Below, in pieces: positions 35,593 to 46,100 of a stretch of 64,000 bases of DNA. The translations under genes and the position numbers were made by a program. Position 1 is the first letter of the stretch. Each line of letters starts with the position of its first letter. The notes under the pieces were generated by a model, which was not told the origin of the DNA, ran no database searches, and saw only the letters and a program-made list of their open reading frames with translations. The DNA lies in contig NZ_CANNFF010000001.1 of assembly GCF_947503855.1 (NCBI RefSeq), positions 1 through 64,000 on the forward strand. The letters run 5' to 3'. This stretch comes from an uncultured Polaribacter sp. Its GTDB lineage: Bacteria; Bacteroidota; Bacteroidia; Flavobacteriales; Flavobacteriaceae.

Positions 35593-37011
35593 TTATTTTA
35601 TTAAAAAATCCTTCCCCCATTTTTCTCTTAATTCTATTGAAAGCTTATTTACCAGTTCCTTATTTTCTGGTTTTTCAGCTAAATTATCCAATTCTAAAGG
35701 ATCTGTTTTATGGTCAAACAACATTCTTGCATACGCAATACCATCGTCTTTAGTCCATTCTGTATAAAACAAATCGCCCTTAATCAAAGTTACAGCATCT
35801 TTAAATTTAGATACTGCCCAATCTTTTTGAGGTTTTTCGCCATTTAAAATGGGTACAAAACTTTTTCCTTCTACTGTTTTTGGAACTTCTAAGCCAACCA
35901 ATTCTGCTAAACTTGGATAGATATCAATATATTCTGTAATGGCTTCTGTTTTTGTTCCTTTAGTTTTTCCTGGAACTTTAATGATTAAAGGCGTTCTTAA
36001 AGCAGTTTCAAAGGTGACATGTTTACACCATAATTTATGGTCGCCTAAATTCCAACCATGATCTCCCCATAAAATTACTATAGTATCGTCTTCTAATTCC
36101 AAACGTTTTAATTCGTCTAAAACTAAACCAATTTGTGCATCTATATAACTTACACAAGCATAATATCCGTGAATTAATTCTTTTGCTAAATCATCAGGCA
36201 AATGCCCTTTTTTAGGAATATTTTCGTAATTCCTTAACTCCCCATATCTGTGAAATGCTTGTTTTGGAGTTGTTTTTGGTTGAATATAGCTTTCAGGTAA
36301 TTCAATTTGATTTCTATCATATAAATCCCAATATTTTTTTGGGGCTGTAAATGGAAGGTGTGGTTTCATTAAACCCATTGTTAGAAAAAAGGGTTGATTT
36401 GATTGCTTTAGTTTTTTTAAATCTTGAATTACTTTTAACGCTAGTTTTCCATCTCTATATACAGAATCATGCACTTCTGCAACTTCAAAAGGCAATCCTC
36501 TTTTTGTGTTTTTTCTAATTTCTTGACTTTCTGGCAATGCATAACTCCAAAGTTTATCTGGTTGCCACATTTCGTCCCAAGCAGTAACATCATCTTTATT
36601 ATAATGATAAATTTTACCGTTAGAAATGGTTGTGTAGCCATTCTCTTTTAAAAGAAAAGGAAGAGATTTTGCATTAGGTACTTGTTTATCTTTTGAGGTA
36701 TGTGCTGTTATGAACCGATTTCTAGTTGGTCTCATACCTGTTAATAAACTTGCTCTTGAAGCTCCACAAACAGGAATATTACAATACGCCTTGTTAAATA
36801 CTAAGCTTTCATTTGCTAGTTGATCTAAGTTTGGCGATTTGATATGATTAGCTCCGTAAAAATTGAGCTCTGGACGTAAATCATCAACAGCAATAAATAA
36901 GATATTGGGCTTCTTTTTTTTGTCATCTTTTTTTTGTGCGTTATTAGAGCTACATGCTGAGATTAAGAATACTGTTAAAAATACTCCAAAACATTTTAAT
37001 ACAAATTTCAT
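35593..37011 (-). CDS. formylglycine sulfatase lipoprotein, paralogue of the 32665-34107 gene
   Basis: The 472-aa lipoprotein (lipobox Cys20) shares with the sister gene the metal site [14 protein letters not shown], Cys82 in [12 protein letters not shown] and the [15 protein letters not shown] loop. The divergent part is residues about 100-200 ([19 protein letters not shown] here), a region that usually shapes the substrate pocket. The pair may recognise different positions or neighbouring sugars. It is co-transcribed with the other sulfatases. Confidence 0.92.
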   Translation of the reverse strand: MKFVLKCFGVFLTVFLISACSSNNAQKKDDKKKKPNILFIAVDDLRPELNFYGANHIKSPNLDQLANESLVFNKAYCNIPVCGASRASLLTGMRPTRNRFITAHTSKDKQVPNAKSLPFLLKENGYTTISNGKIYHYNKDDVTAWDEMWQPDKLWSYALPESQEIRKNTKRGLPFEVAEVHDSVYRDGKLALKVIQDLKKLKQSNQPFFLTMGLMKPHLPFTAPKKYWDLYDRNQIELPESYIQPKTTPKQAFHRYGELRNYENIPKKGHLPDDLAKELIHGYYACVSYIDAQIGLVLDELKRLELEDDTIVILWGDHGWNLGDHKLWCKHVTFETALRTPLIIKVPGKTKGTKTEAITEYIDIYPSLAELVGLEVPKTVEGKSFVPILNGEKPQKDWAVSKFKDAVTLIKGDLFYTEWTKDDGIAYARMLFDHKTDPLELDNLAEKPENKELVNKLSIELREKWGKDFLIK

Positions 37012-37079
37012 ATTTTTTTATTTTTGATAAATTACAAACCCAAACTTTACACCCAAACTTTTATAAGATTAATAGCTAT

Positions 37080-38405
37080 TTATTCTTTAAATCGAATCCA
37101 ATCTAATAGAAGGTAACTATTTCTTGTACCTTTAAAAACTAAATAAATATCTGTTTTTTCTATACTATTATTTATTTTAGATGCTACTTTTTGAAAAGTA
37201 TTCAATTGATTTTTAGTTGATAATTGTAACGTGCCAATACACTTTCCTTCTGGACTTTTAGTTCTTATTTCTAAGGTTCCTTTGGTACCTTTAAATGCAA
37301 TTTTTGCAATTATGTTTTGATACTTCTTGTCAAAAGTTAAATTTGAAAACCTTACCCAATCTCCATTTTTAATATTAGAAAGGGTAAATCCGTTTTCTTT
37401 ATTTCCTGTTTTATGCATTGCAGCAGATGATTTTTCATAAAACCACTCTGCTTCAATTTTATCCCAAGAAGCATTGTATTGCCCCACTCCATTTTTAAAA
37501 TGTTGATCTAAAAAATTAGTATCTGTTACAATTTCACCATCATCATCTATATGACAATAGGTAATGATAGACTCTCTAAATTTGAATCCTTTTTTGAGGT
37601 AATAACACCAAATATGATAAAATTGTCCTTTCCAATTGAAAAAACTTCCATGAGCATACTCACTTAAATTGTATCCATTTCCAACAGTTCCAACACAATG
37701 GTAAGGTCCATAAATATTTTTAGAAATTGCATAATCTCTTCCCCAACTTAAATAATAGGTGTCTTTGTGTTTAAAGATGTAGTTTTTATCCATCCAATGT
37801 GGTGCTTTATTCCAAGCATCACCAATAATTTGGATTGGTTTTGGCGTTTCTGCTACAGAAATCATATCCTCATTTAATTTTGTAATATGAAAGCCTCCTC
37901 CTTCTTTATCGCCATAAATTAAATAGGGAGTTTTACGAGCATCATCATCAATTAAAATAGTAGGATCATGCATTGGAGCTACCAATGGCTTTCCTAAAGC
38001 GTCTTTAAAATTTCCTGCGGGATATTTAGCAGACATCACCCCAACTCCACGTTTTCTGTCTGAGAAGTAAAAATAATAGTTTCCGTTTCTGCTGGCTGCA
38101 TCACTTGCCCAACAATCTGTACTATTATCGTCCATATAGTTGTCTTTTGGGCTTATGGTTTTCTGTAAAGTCCAAATCAACAAATCTGTAGATGAAAATA
38201 CACGCCAATCTTTCATTACCCAAGTTTTATCTTTGGGACTTGCATCATGACCCGAATACAAATAAAGTGTGTCATTAAAAACGCGAACATGAGGATCTGA
38301 AACACCCAAACCTTTTAAAATTGGGTTTTGAGCTAAAAAACTATTGCACAAAAAAACACTTAAAAAATAGAGATACTTTTTTATGTGTTTTTTTTGAATG
38401 AACAT
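37080..38405 (-). CDS. GH43-like glycosidase with C-terminal CBM6-like domain
   Basis: The 441-aa protein has a signal peptide (to about residue 25) and a five-bladed propeller of GH43 type. GVSDPHVRVFNDTLYLYSG holds the likely base Asp and APMHDPTILID the second Asp. The place where the general-acid Glu is expected (usually E-G/A-P-H) reads WNKAPHWMDK, with Lys instead. Residues about 300-440 look like a CBM6-type sandwich (NGDWVRFSNLTF ... LLLDWIRF). In ulvan systems GH43 members act as beta-xylosidases; here activity is in doubt because of the altered position, unless another Glu serves. Confidence 0.7.
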   Translation of the reverse strand: MFIQKKHIKKYLYFLSVFLCNSFLAQNPILKGLGVSDPHVRVFNDTLYLYSGHDASPKDKTWVMKDWRVFSSTDLLIWTLQKTISPKDNYMDDNSTDCWASDAASRNGNYYFYFSDRKRGVGVMSAKYPAGNFKDALGKPLVAPMHDPTILIDDDARKTPYLIYGDKEGGGFHITKLNEDMISVAETPKPIQIIGDAWNKAPHWMDKNYIFKHKDTYYLSWGRDYAISKNIYGPYHCVGTVGNGYNLSEYAHGSFFNWKGQFYHIWCYYLKKGFKFRESIITYCHIDDDGEIVTDTNFLDQHFKNGVGQYNASWDKIEAEWFYEKSSAAMHKTGNKENGFTLSNIKNGDWVRFSNLTFDKKYQNIIAKIAFKGTKGTLEIRTKSPEGKCIGTLQLSTKNQLNTFQKVASKINNSIEKTDIYLVFKGTRNSYLLLDWIRFKE

Positions 38406-38450
38406 TTTCTTTATTTAATTTTTTAATCCTATTGCTATTTTTATAGATAC

Positions 38451-39941
38451 CTATTTACCATTAACTCTAGCTTTTTGCTCAACAAAATAAGGTTGAAATG
38501 TGTAGTTAGAACTAGCATCCCATTTAGAGTTTACCTTAGGTAAAAAACCTTTCATCTTTTCTATTTGAGTCTTATATTTTGGATTTCCTGCTTCATTATT
38601 CCATTCATTTGAATCTGAATTATGGTCGTAAAATTCCTCTTTTCCATCTTCGTATTGAATGTATCTATATCCATTCATCTTAATAGCATGGTTATTCATT
38701 CCAAAAGTTGTAATGGCTTTAGCTTCTACAAGTCCTTTATCTTGTTGCATCATATCCACTAAACTGTACCCTTCATTTCTCTGGTAAGCAGGTAATCCAC
38801 TTAATTCTAATAAAGTTGGATAAATAGAAAGCATTTCTACAGGAGCGTCAATTTTCTTTCCTTTTGGTAAGTCTGGTCCAGCAAAAATCAATGGTGCTTT
38901 TGTGGCAGTTTCCCAAAGTGCGTGTTTTGCAAACGTACCTTTTTCTCCTAATCTGTAGCCATGATCAGACCATAAAACAATTACAGTATTATCTGCATAT
39001 TTACTATTTTCTAAAGCGTCTAAAACTCTACCCAACTCATAATCTACATAACTGATACATGCCAAATATGCTTGCACAATTTTTTTCCATTCACCACTTT
39101 CTTTTGCCCATTCTGTAGATGGCATCATGGGTAAATCGTTAATTTGCATTCCAACAGGCGGAATATCATTTAAGTCATCTGATTTATAAGGTGGTGTTTG
39201 AATGTCTTCTAAAGGATATAAATCGAACCATTTTTGAGGCACATATAATGGTACATGCACACGTAAAAAACCAAGGCCCATAAAAAATGGTTTGTCATAA
39301 TCTTTATGTAAACGTTCTGTAACCCAATTTACAGATTGATGATCTGGCATTAATGAATCTTTTTCTGGAAAGGCGCCCCAATCTGTACTGGTTCTGCCAT
39401 ATTTCTCTTTTTTAGATTTTGATGTTCCAAAACCATCCCAAACAAAACGTTTTTTTGGATATGGACCAAAACCTCTAACACGTCCTCCAGATTCATTAAA
39501 AACGCTATCAGGAGCATGAATATGAAATAATTTTCCAATACCCATAGTGTGATATCCATTTTGCTCAAAATATTCTGGCAAAAATGTAATATCGTTTGTG
39601 GCTTTATTTCCTGCTCTTCGGATTTTATTATCTGGTGTCATGCCATAGATACCCGTTGTTGAAGGTCGCAAACCCGTCATTAAGGATGCTCGTGAAGGAC
39701 CACACAAAGGAGCTTGTACATGGGCGTTAGTAAACGTAACTCCCATTTTTGCAAGTCTATCAAAATTCGGTGTTTTTACATTTGAAAAATTTTGAATTGG
39801 ACTAATCCAATTGTTTAAATCATCAACAGCTATAAAAAGTACATTAGGTTTAGCTGCTTTAGCTTTTTTATCATCTGATTTACAAGAACTCAACACTAAA
39901 CTTATAGCAGTTAAAACTAGAACTATTTTTTTCATTGTCAT
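38451..39941 (-). CDS. formylglycine sulfatase lipoprotein (third type)
   Basis: The 496-aa lipoprotein (lipobox Cys20 in LVLSSCKS) is a type I sulfatase. Cys80 in PLCGPSRASLMTGLRP is the CxPxR motif; AVDDLNNWI gives the first metal ligands and LWSDHGYRLGEKGTFAKH the second. It is most like the iduronate-sulfatase group but is distinct from the duplicated pair nearby. It begins directly next to the stop of the GH2 gene upstream, so the two are coupled. Confidence 0.92.
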   Translation of the reverse strand: MTMKKIVLVLTAISLVLSSCKSDDKKAKAAKPNVLFIAVDDLNNWISPIQNFSNVKTPNFDRLAKMGVTFTNAHVQAPLCGPSRASLMTGLRPSTTGIYGMTPDNKIRRAGNKATNDITFLPEYFEQNGYHTMGIGKLFHIHAPDSVFNESGGRVRGFGPYPKKRFVWDGFGTSKSKKEKYGRTSTDWGAFPEKDSLMPDHQSVNWVTERLHKDYDKPFFMGLGFLRVHVPLYVPQKWFDLYPLEDIQTPPYKSDDLNDIPPVGMQINDLPMMPSTEWAKESGEWKKIVQAYLACISYVDYELGRVLDALENSKYADNTVIVLWSDHGYRLGEKGTFAKHALWETATKAPLIFAGPDLPKGKKIDAPVEMLSIYPTLLELSGLPAYQRNEGYSLVDMMQQDKGLVEAKAITTFGMNNHAIKMNGYRYIQYEDGKEEFYDHNSDSNEWNNEAGNPKYKTQIEKMKGFLPKVNSKWDASSNYTFQPYFVEQKARVNGK

Positions 39942-41783
39942 CTATTTTTGTTTTACGTTTTTATAAAACTTTTGAAGTGTATAAAACGCTTTTTTCTTAT
40001 TTCCTGTTTCCGATATTAATCCTTTTCTATTCCACCCATTTTGATAAGGAATTAACATTCTACGTGGACTTCTAAAATCAACTAAAGTCCAAGGAGTCAT
40101 GCCACTTATTCCAGGAATTTTAGCTAAAGTTGGTAAGGTTTCTTCGTATAATAATTCTTGAAATTCTTCACTCCATCGTGTCATCTTATCTGCGTGATAG
40201 CCTTGTAATGCCCCTGCACCAAACTCCGAAATAATTACAGGCTTATTAATATCTATTTCCCATCTTATATTTTTTATATTCTCTACTGTACCACCATACC
40301 AGCCATAATACTGATTAAAGCTTAAAATATCGACTACTTGAGCAAATTCATCCTCCACAATCATAATATTTTTATTGTCTTTTCTACCATGATCTTCTAA
40401 AGCAGCACTAATTAACCTTGTATCATCTAACTTTCTTGCAGTTTTAGCAAGATTGGTTAAAAAAACGAGACGTTCGTTAGAAGTTGGGGTTTCATTTGCC
40501 ATAGACCAAATAATAGCCGATGCTCTATTTTTATCTCTATGAATTAGCTCTTTTAACTGCGTCTCTGCTTTCTTGTATGTTTCTGGGTTTGTCCATTGAA
40601 TGGTCCAATATACGGGTATTTCTTCCCATACGAGTATGCCCATTTGATCTGCCAAACGTATCATATTTTCATTGTGAGGATAATGTGCTAAACGCACATA
40701 ATTACATCCTAATTCCTTAGCCCAACCTAATAAAACTCTAGCATCTTCTATAGACCAAGCTCTACCACCTCGTATTACATTTTCTTCATGTATTGAAATT
40801 CCTTTAAGGAAGACTTTCTTGCCATTTAATAAAATATTTGTACCTTTTGTTTCTATGGTTCTAAATCCAATATTATCTACTACTTGATCTTCAACGGTAG
40901 AAATTTTGACTTCGTACAATTTTGGATTTTTATCACTCCAATACGTTACTTTTTTGATAGGAAAAGATACTTTAGCATACCCATTAGTATCTGTAGTAAC
41001 TTGTTTTTGAAGCTTTAACTCTGGAATCTCAATAGTTACCCTTTTTGAAGCTTTTGTACTTCCATTTAACTGCACGTAACCTGTAACATATTTGTTATTT
41101 GATTTGTCTAATTGAATTTTATAATCCTCTATAAAGGTGTTACCCAATTCATAAACTGTTACATCTCTTGTTATACCTCCATAATTCCACCAATCTGTAC
41201 TCAATGTTGGTACTTCATCTGCAGCACGTTTGTTATCAACCTTTACAATAATAAAATTGTCTTTTTCTTTTAAAAGATGTGTCATTTCAAAATTAAATGG
41301 TGTAAACCCGCCTTTATGAACTCCTAATTTTTCACCATTTAGATATACATCTGCTCTGTAATTTACTGCTCCAAAATGTATATAATAACGTTTAGAGCTA
41401 TTAAAATATTCGATATTAAAAGATTTTTTATACCAAACTGTACCTTCGTAATAAAAAAGTTTTTCTTTTTGAGAATTCCAATCACCTGGCACTAACATCG
41501 TTGGGGCAGTATCAAAGTCGTATTCTACTCTATCTGTTTTATTTTTTGGTTTTTTATTTAAAAAATAAGCACTAGAACCCGGGTTTTCTGAACCATCATG
41601 AGGTTCCATTCTGTAGTTAAAGTATCCTGTTTCATAAACATCAACTATATAGTGCCACCTTCCGTTTAAACTCATACCTTTTCTTAAATAACTATTTTGC
41701 AACAAATCGTTTGCAGAAAGTAAAGATGGTGTAATAAAGCTACAGAGTGTTAAAAAAAGTAATGTTCTAAAATATGGTTTCAT
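39942..41783 (-). CDS. GH2 glycosidase, beta-glucuronidase-like
   Basis: The 613-aa protein has a signal peptide (to about residue 24, SLLSA), a jelly-roll domain (about 35-210), an Ig-like domain (about 215-310) and a TIM barrel. The acid/base Glu is in IIWSMANETP and the nucleophile Glu in PVIISEFGAGALQGYH. Length and layout resemble E. coli beta-glucuronidase (about 600 aa) rather than the longer beta-galactosidases. It would release terminal glucuronate or a related sugar from polysaccharide fragments. Substrate is inferred from context. Confidence 0.85.
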   Translation of the reverse strand: MKPYFRTLLFLTLCSFITPSLLSANDLLQNSYLRKGMSLNGRWHYIVDVYETGYFNYRMEPHDGSENPGSSAYFLNKKPKNKTDRVEYDFDTAPTMLVPGDWNSQKEKLFYYEGTVWYKKSFNIEYFNSSKRYYIHFGAVNYRADVYLNGEKLGVHKGGFTPFNFEMTHLLKEKDNFIIVKVDNKRAADEVPTLSTDWWNYGGITRDVTVYELGNTFIEDYKIQLDKSNNKYVTGYVQLNGSTKASKRVTIEIPELKLQKQVTTDTNGYAKVSFPIKKVTYWSDKNPKLYEVKISTVEDQVVDNIGFRTIETKGTNILLNGKKVFLKGISIHEENVIRGGRAWSIEDARVLLGWAKELGCNYVRLAHYPHNENMIRLADQMGILVWEEIPVYWTIQWTNPETYKKAETQLKELIHRDKNRASAIIWSMANETPTSNERLVFLTNLAKTARKLDDTRLISAALEDHGRKDNKNIMIVEDEFAQVVDILSFNQYYGWYGGTVENIKNIRWEIDINKPVIISEFGAGALQGYHADKMTRWSEEFQELLYEETLPTLAKIPGISGMTPWTLVDFRSPRRMLIPYQNGWNRKGLISETGNKKKAFYTLQKFYKNVKQK

Positions 41784-41835
41784 ATCTTGAATTTTTTGCT
41801 AGTACTTATATCATTTTTATCAAAAAAAAACGATA

Positions 41836-43164
41836 TTATTTAGATCTAAAGGCTTTTATTTTATCTTTTAATTTCAAAACAATTTCAGGGTTTTCATTAG
41901 CAATGTTATTCTTCTCAAAAGGATCTGCATCAATATTAAACAACTGTACTTTTTCTTTTGGTTTTCTTACTGGGTCTGGAACAATAATTTTATAAGGAGG
42001 AAAAATTGCCATGTTGTAATACATACTATTTTCTATAGTATCAAAATCGTGCGCGTATACTTCTCCAAAAATTCCTTTACGAGCTTCTAATGCTTTTTTA
42101 TCTAACACACTAACACCTGGTAAGTTTTTAGGTTTTTCTATATTTAAAATATCCAATACTGTAGGTACCATATCTATACTACTTGTTATAGTGGTATTAT
42201 TCATTTCTGGTTTTATTTTACCTGCCAATTTGTACATAATTGGTGTACGAATTCCCATATCATAAGGTGCACGTTTAGAGTCTGACATATAACCACTTTT
42301 GTTAGGGTTTTGTCTCCATCCGTTATCACAAACATATACAAAAAGGGTATTTTCAGTTAAACCTTTTTCTTCAAACATATCAAATAATTGCCCACAAGTT
42401 TCATCAAACCACTCTATCATTGCCCAATATTTTGCTAGGTGTTCAGAGTCTGTTTTCTTTTTGTATTTTTCGTACAAACGTGCTGGTGGCGTGTGTGGTC
42501 TGTGAGGCAAGAAAGGTGCGTACCATAAAAAGAAAGGTTTCTTTTGTTTTAATGCCAAGTCTACATAATTGTTAATAGTATCTAGCCCTGTTCTTCCTAT
42601 TTTTAAACCATAATCTCCATGACGACCCCCTCTTTTAGGGTCTCCATGTGTCATTCCATAATCGAAACCACCTACTTTGTGGTTTCCATGCCACCATTTT
42701 CCTGTTTGAAAAGACAAATAGCCTTTTTCTTTTAACATATCTGGCAATGTTGTTTGCTTTTCAAAAGCTGCAATAACAGGTTTGTAGGCTTCTGCTCTAT
42801 TTTTTTTACTTGCTGAACGATCACCTTTTACACGTTTGTAAACTTTATCATTACCTATAATACCATGATCTTTTGGATACAAACCTGTTATAATTGTTGC
42901 CAAAGAAGGCGAACATAAAGGTGTTGGCACATAGCTTCTTGTAAACGTTAAACTTTCTTTTGCAAATTGATCTATTCTTGGAGTCTCAATATTCTCATCG
43001 CCCATAAAACTGTAATCTGTCCAAGATTGGTCATCAGATAAGATAAAAACGATGTTTGGTTGATTTTCAGCTTTTACTAAACCTGTTTCTGTTTCTTTTT
43101 TAGTTCCTTTTCCACAGGAAATTAAAATGCTTAATGCAATTAATACTAAATATTTATTTTTCAT
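41836..43164 (-). CDS. sulfatase-family lipoprotein with altered CxPxR motif
   Basis: The 442-aa lipoprotein (lipobox Cys17, LISCGKG) has the sulfatase fold with metal ligands in LSDDQSWTDYSFMG and YVCDNGWRQNP, and a C-terminal QLFNIDADPFEKNNIANE. The active-site segment is TPLCSPSLATIITGLYP: Cys84 is present but the Arg of CxPxR is Leu88. That Arg is normally needed both for conversion of Cys to formylglycine and in catalysis. In addition the usual DHG of the second metal loop reads DNG. It may be a divergent active subgroup or a non-sulfatase hydrolase. Confidence 0.8.
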   Translation of the reverse strand: MKNKYLVLIALSILISCGKGTKKETETGLVKAENQPNIVFILSDDQSWTDYSFMGDENIETPRIDQFAKESLTFTRSYVPTPLCSPSLATIITGLYPKDHGIIGNDKVYKRVKGDRSASKKNRAEAYKPVIAAFEKQTTLPDMLKEKGYLSFQTGKWWHGNHKVGGFDYGMTHGDPKRGGRHGDYGLKIGRTGLDTINNYVDLALKQKKPFFLWYAPFLPHRPHTPPARLYEKYKKKTDSEHLAKYWAMIEWFDETCGQLFDMFEEKGLTENTLFVYVCDNGWRQNPNKSGYMSDSKRAPYDMGIRTPIMYKLAGKIKPEMNNTTITSSIDMVPTVLDILNIEKPKNLPGVSVLDKKALEARKGIFGEVYAHDFDTIENSMYYNMAIFPPYKIIVPDPVRKPKEKVQLFNIDADPFEKNNIANENPEIVLKLKDKIKAFRSK

Positions 43165-43187
43165 TTTTATATGTTTTATTAGTTTAA

Positions 43188-46100
43188 TTATTTTTTAATT
43201 ACTAATTTTTGTGAGTACTGTTTCCCTTTATCATCGCTAATCACTATAAAATATAATCCACTTGACATTTTGTAATCTTTGGCATTGATGGTCAACTTGT
43301 TTTGAACGGTGTTATTTGAATACACTTTTACACCTAATGTGTTATAAATGGTTAAGTTTCTCCAAAAAGCATTGCCTGATTGTATTGTAAATGAATTCTT
43401 TGTAGGGTTTGGATAAGCTTTAATATACGATAGAAAATCTATTTTTGAGAACATAGATCCTTGACATTCTATTTTTGTCTTTACTTCTATTTCATCTCCT
43501 TGAGTTACATCTATTAAAAACTGATTTGCATTGGTCTCTAAAACCAATTTTCCATTTTTAAATACTTTATATGGTGCCATTCCTTTATCTACTATAATAG
43601 CTACTTTACCATTATTTATGTTAACTTTACCAGAAAGTTTAATAGCCTCTTCAATAATTACTTGATAACATTGTTTATAATCTGAATCCTTAATAGTAAT
43701 ACAAAAATCATAGGTTCCTGGAGCTAAATCTTCAATTGTAATTTCATCAGTAAAATTGTAATCTACACCGTTAATTGTAACTTGATAATTAAACTTTTCT
43801 AAGGCGTTGATGGTTATTTTACCATTATTCTTTTCTTGACAAGTTTCACCAACTGTCTCAATGGTAAAGTTATTAGTTGCTATATCAGAAAAATATTCAA
43901 AGTCTAATGTGTACTCTTTATATGCTTTTCCATCTGCATCTCCTACTATCGTTTCATTAAGAAATTGTAAAGAACTTCCCTTTCCTAGATACAAATAAAC
44001 ATTAGTTTTTCCATCCTTTAATTCTGTACGCACAATTCCAAATTCACCTGTAAAATCTATATCAAGATGAGAAACAGAGGTATTGGAATCGTTAGAAAAT
44101 ATATAATCTATTATTTTAGAACCATTCACTTCTGAAACCACTTTTGCTCCAGCAATAACATCACCATTCATAATATGTGAAACAGATTTAACACTAGTAT
44201 TCGTAGATTTTGAAGGTTCAAAAATATACACATAAGGTTTATCCCAAGCTTCTCCTTGTTGCCTTACAGCAACAATTTGTGTTTTCTTATTTACATATCC
44301 ATTTAGTGCTTCTCGAGTTGCAGGCCCTAATGCCTTTGTATATTCACGAGTAACTCCTGCTGGCGCAAACATATTCATATAGGAATTAGTTGCCTCTAAA
44401 TCGAAACGAATGTACAAAGCACCACTAGTTGGTTCTGTAACTTTGGTATTTTCAAAAAAGCGCCAACCAGGAGATTCTACTGGATCTCCTATATCATTTT
44501 GATAACGGTTCGTTGCGGAAACTGGAAGGGTTGAACCATCTATGGTTTTAATAGTTGTAGCATCGCCTATATTATGATAAACATAATCATGAAAATTATT
44601 TGTATTTAATGACTTTGAACGAAACATATCAAAATAATAAGCCGTTGTTGGACTGGTTCTAATCGCGCTTAACGTCCGTTGTTGGTCGCTATTATTTATG
44701 TTATCATCTAAAAACTGAGTTGCGAAACTAAAATTTGGACTTAATGGGTCTTCAAGATGTGCTGGTTCTGAAGAAATATTGACAGTAGTATTTTGCCATA
44801 CATAAGAATTGCTTGCCCAAGACCCTTGCTGTCTTCCTTTAGAAGTACCATTCACAATTACAGTGTTGTTCCCAGCATAAAGCCTAAAATAATTGGTGTG
44901 CATTGGTATTTTACGTTCTGCAACGGTTTTAGGCATACCTCCATTAGGCGCCATAATATCACCTAATCCATACAACTCCATTGTTATACCTGTTGCATGT
45001 GAATGGACATAATGTGCGCCACCAATAATACCACACAAACCGTATAACTCGTTATTATTTTCTGTATAGTTTCGTTGAAGTGCTACACCAGCATGTTTTA
45101 CGATAACAGTAGGTTTATAATCAAATTCCTGAGTTGAATTCAATGGAAATTCTTCTCCCCAAAATAAACCAAGATGATCTAGACCACCAAAGGCTGATGT
45201 ACCAAAAGCTTGATTTCGTCCACCTTCGGCATTGTAATATTGTGCTAATGCTGTTTCTGCTTTATCTTGTAAATCCGTTAATCCTTTTCTTTTAGCAATA
45301 CTTAATACATATCTATATAAAGATTTAGAACCATCGTTATAACGTTTTGAGTCGCCATAACGAACATAAGATCTATTTGGATGACGAAGGTTTTCAAACA
45401 AAAACACACCGTCTAAAACATTTCTGTATTTCGTAATAACGTCTAATTCCGGCTTAATTCGATCTACCATATTTAACACCAATTGAATTCGAGACATAAA
45501 GCTATAGCTTGTAGACTCAGGCCAAATACCTTGCTCTCCAAAGATTGGCATTACAGTTTTGGTGAAAGAATTTTGTCTTCTTGTACCTGTATTCCAAAAC
45601 ACATTAAATAAACGCTCTCGTTCTGTATCATCATCAATACATAAAATTGCTGCTAAAGCTCCAGGAGCTGTAAGAATTGGGTGATTGGAAACCAATTTAC
45701 CATATTTAGTATCTCTCCCTCCAGATTCTAACAATGCATTTCCTACAACGTTTTTCATCGCTTTTTGAGCTGTTTCATTATTGTAAGGTATACGTTTTCC
45801 TGCAGTTTTATCGTAAACTTGCCTACCTTGTGTATTCAAAAAATTATAAATAAAATCATAGGCATATGCCAAATGAGGATACGTACTTCTAGGATCGTAA
45901 AAGTAGTTACCACAAATTGCTGTAGTTTCTGGAGTTCTAGGTGCTAATTCTTGAAAATAATGCCAAATTATATCAGCTGCATATTGAGCATAATCTTCAT
46001 CTTCTGTTAAATAATAAAGCATCCCTGCATGTGCTGCTGAACTCAATACTTTAAAATGGGCTGAATTTGCACTACTAGTTTGAGATTCACTTAAATTATC

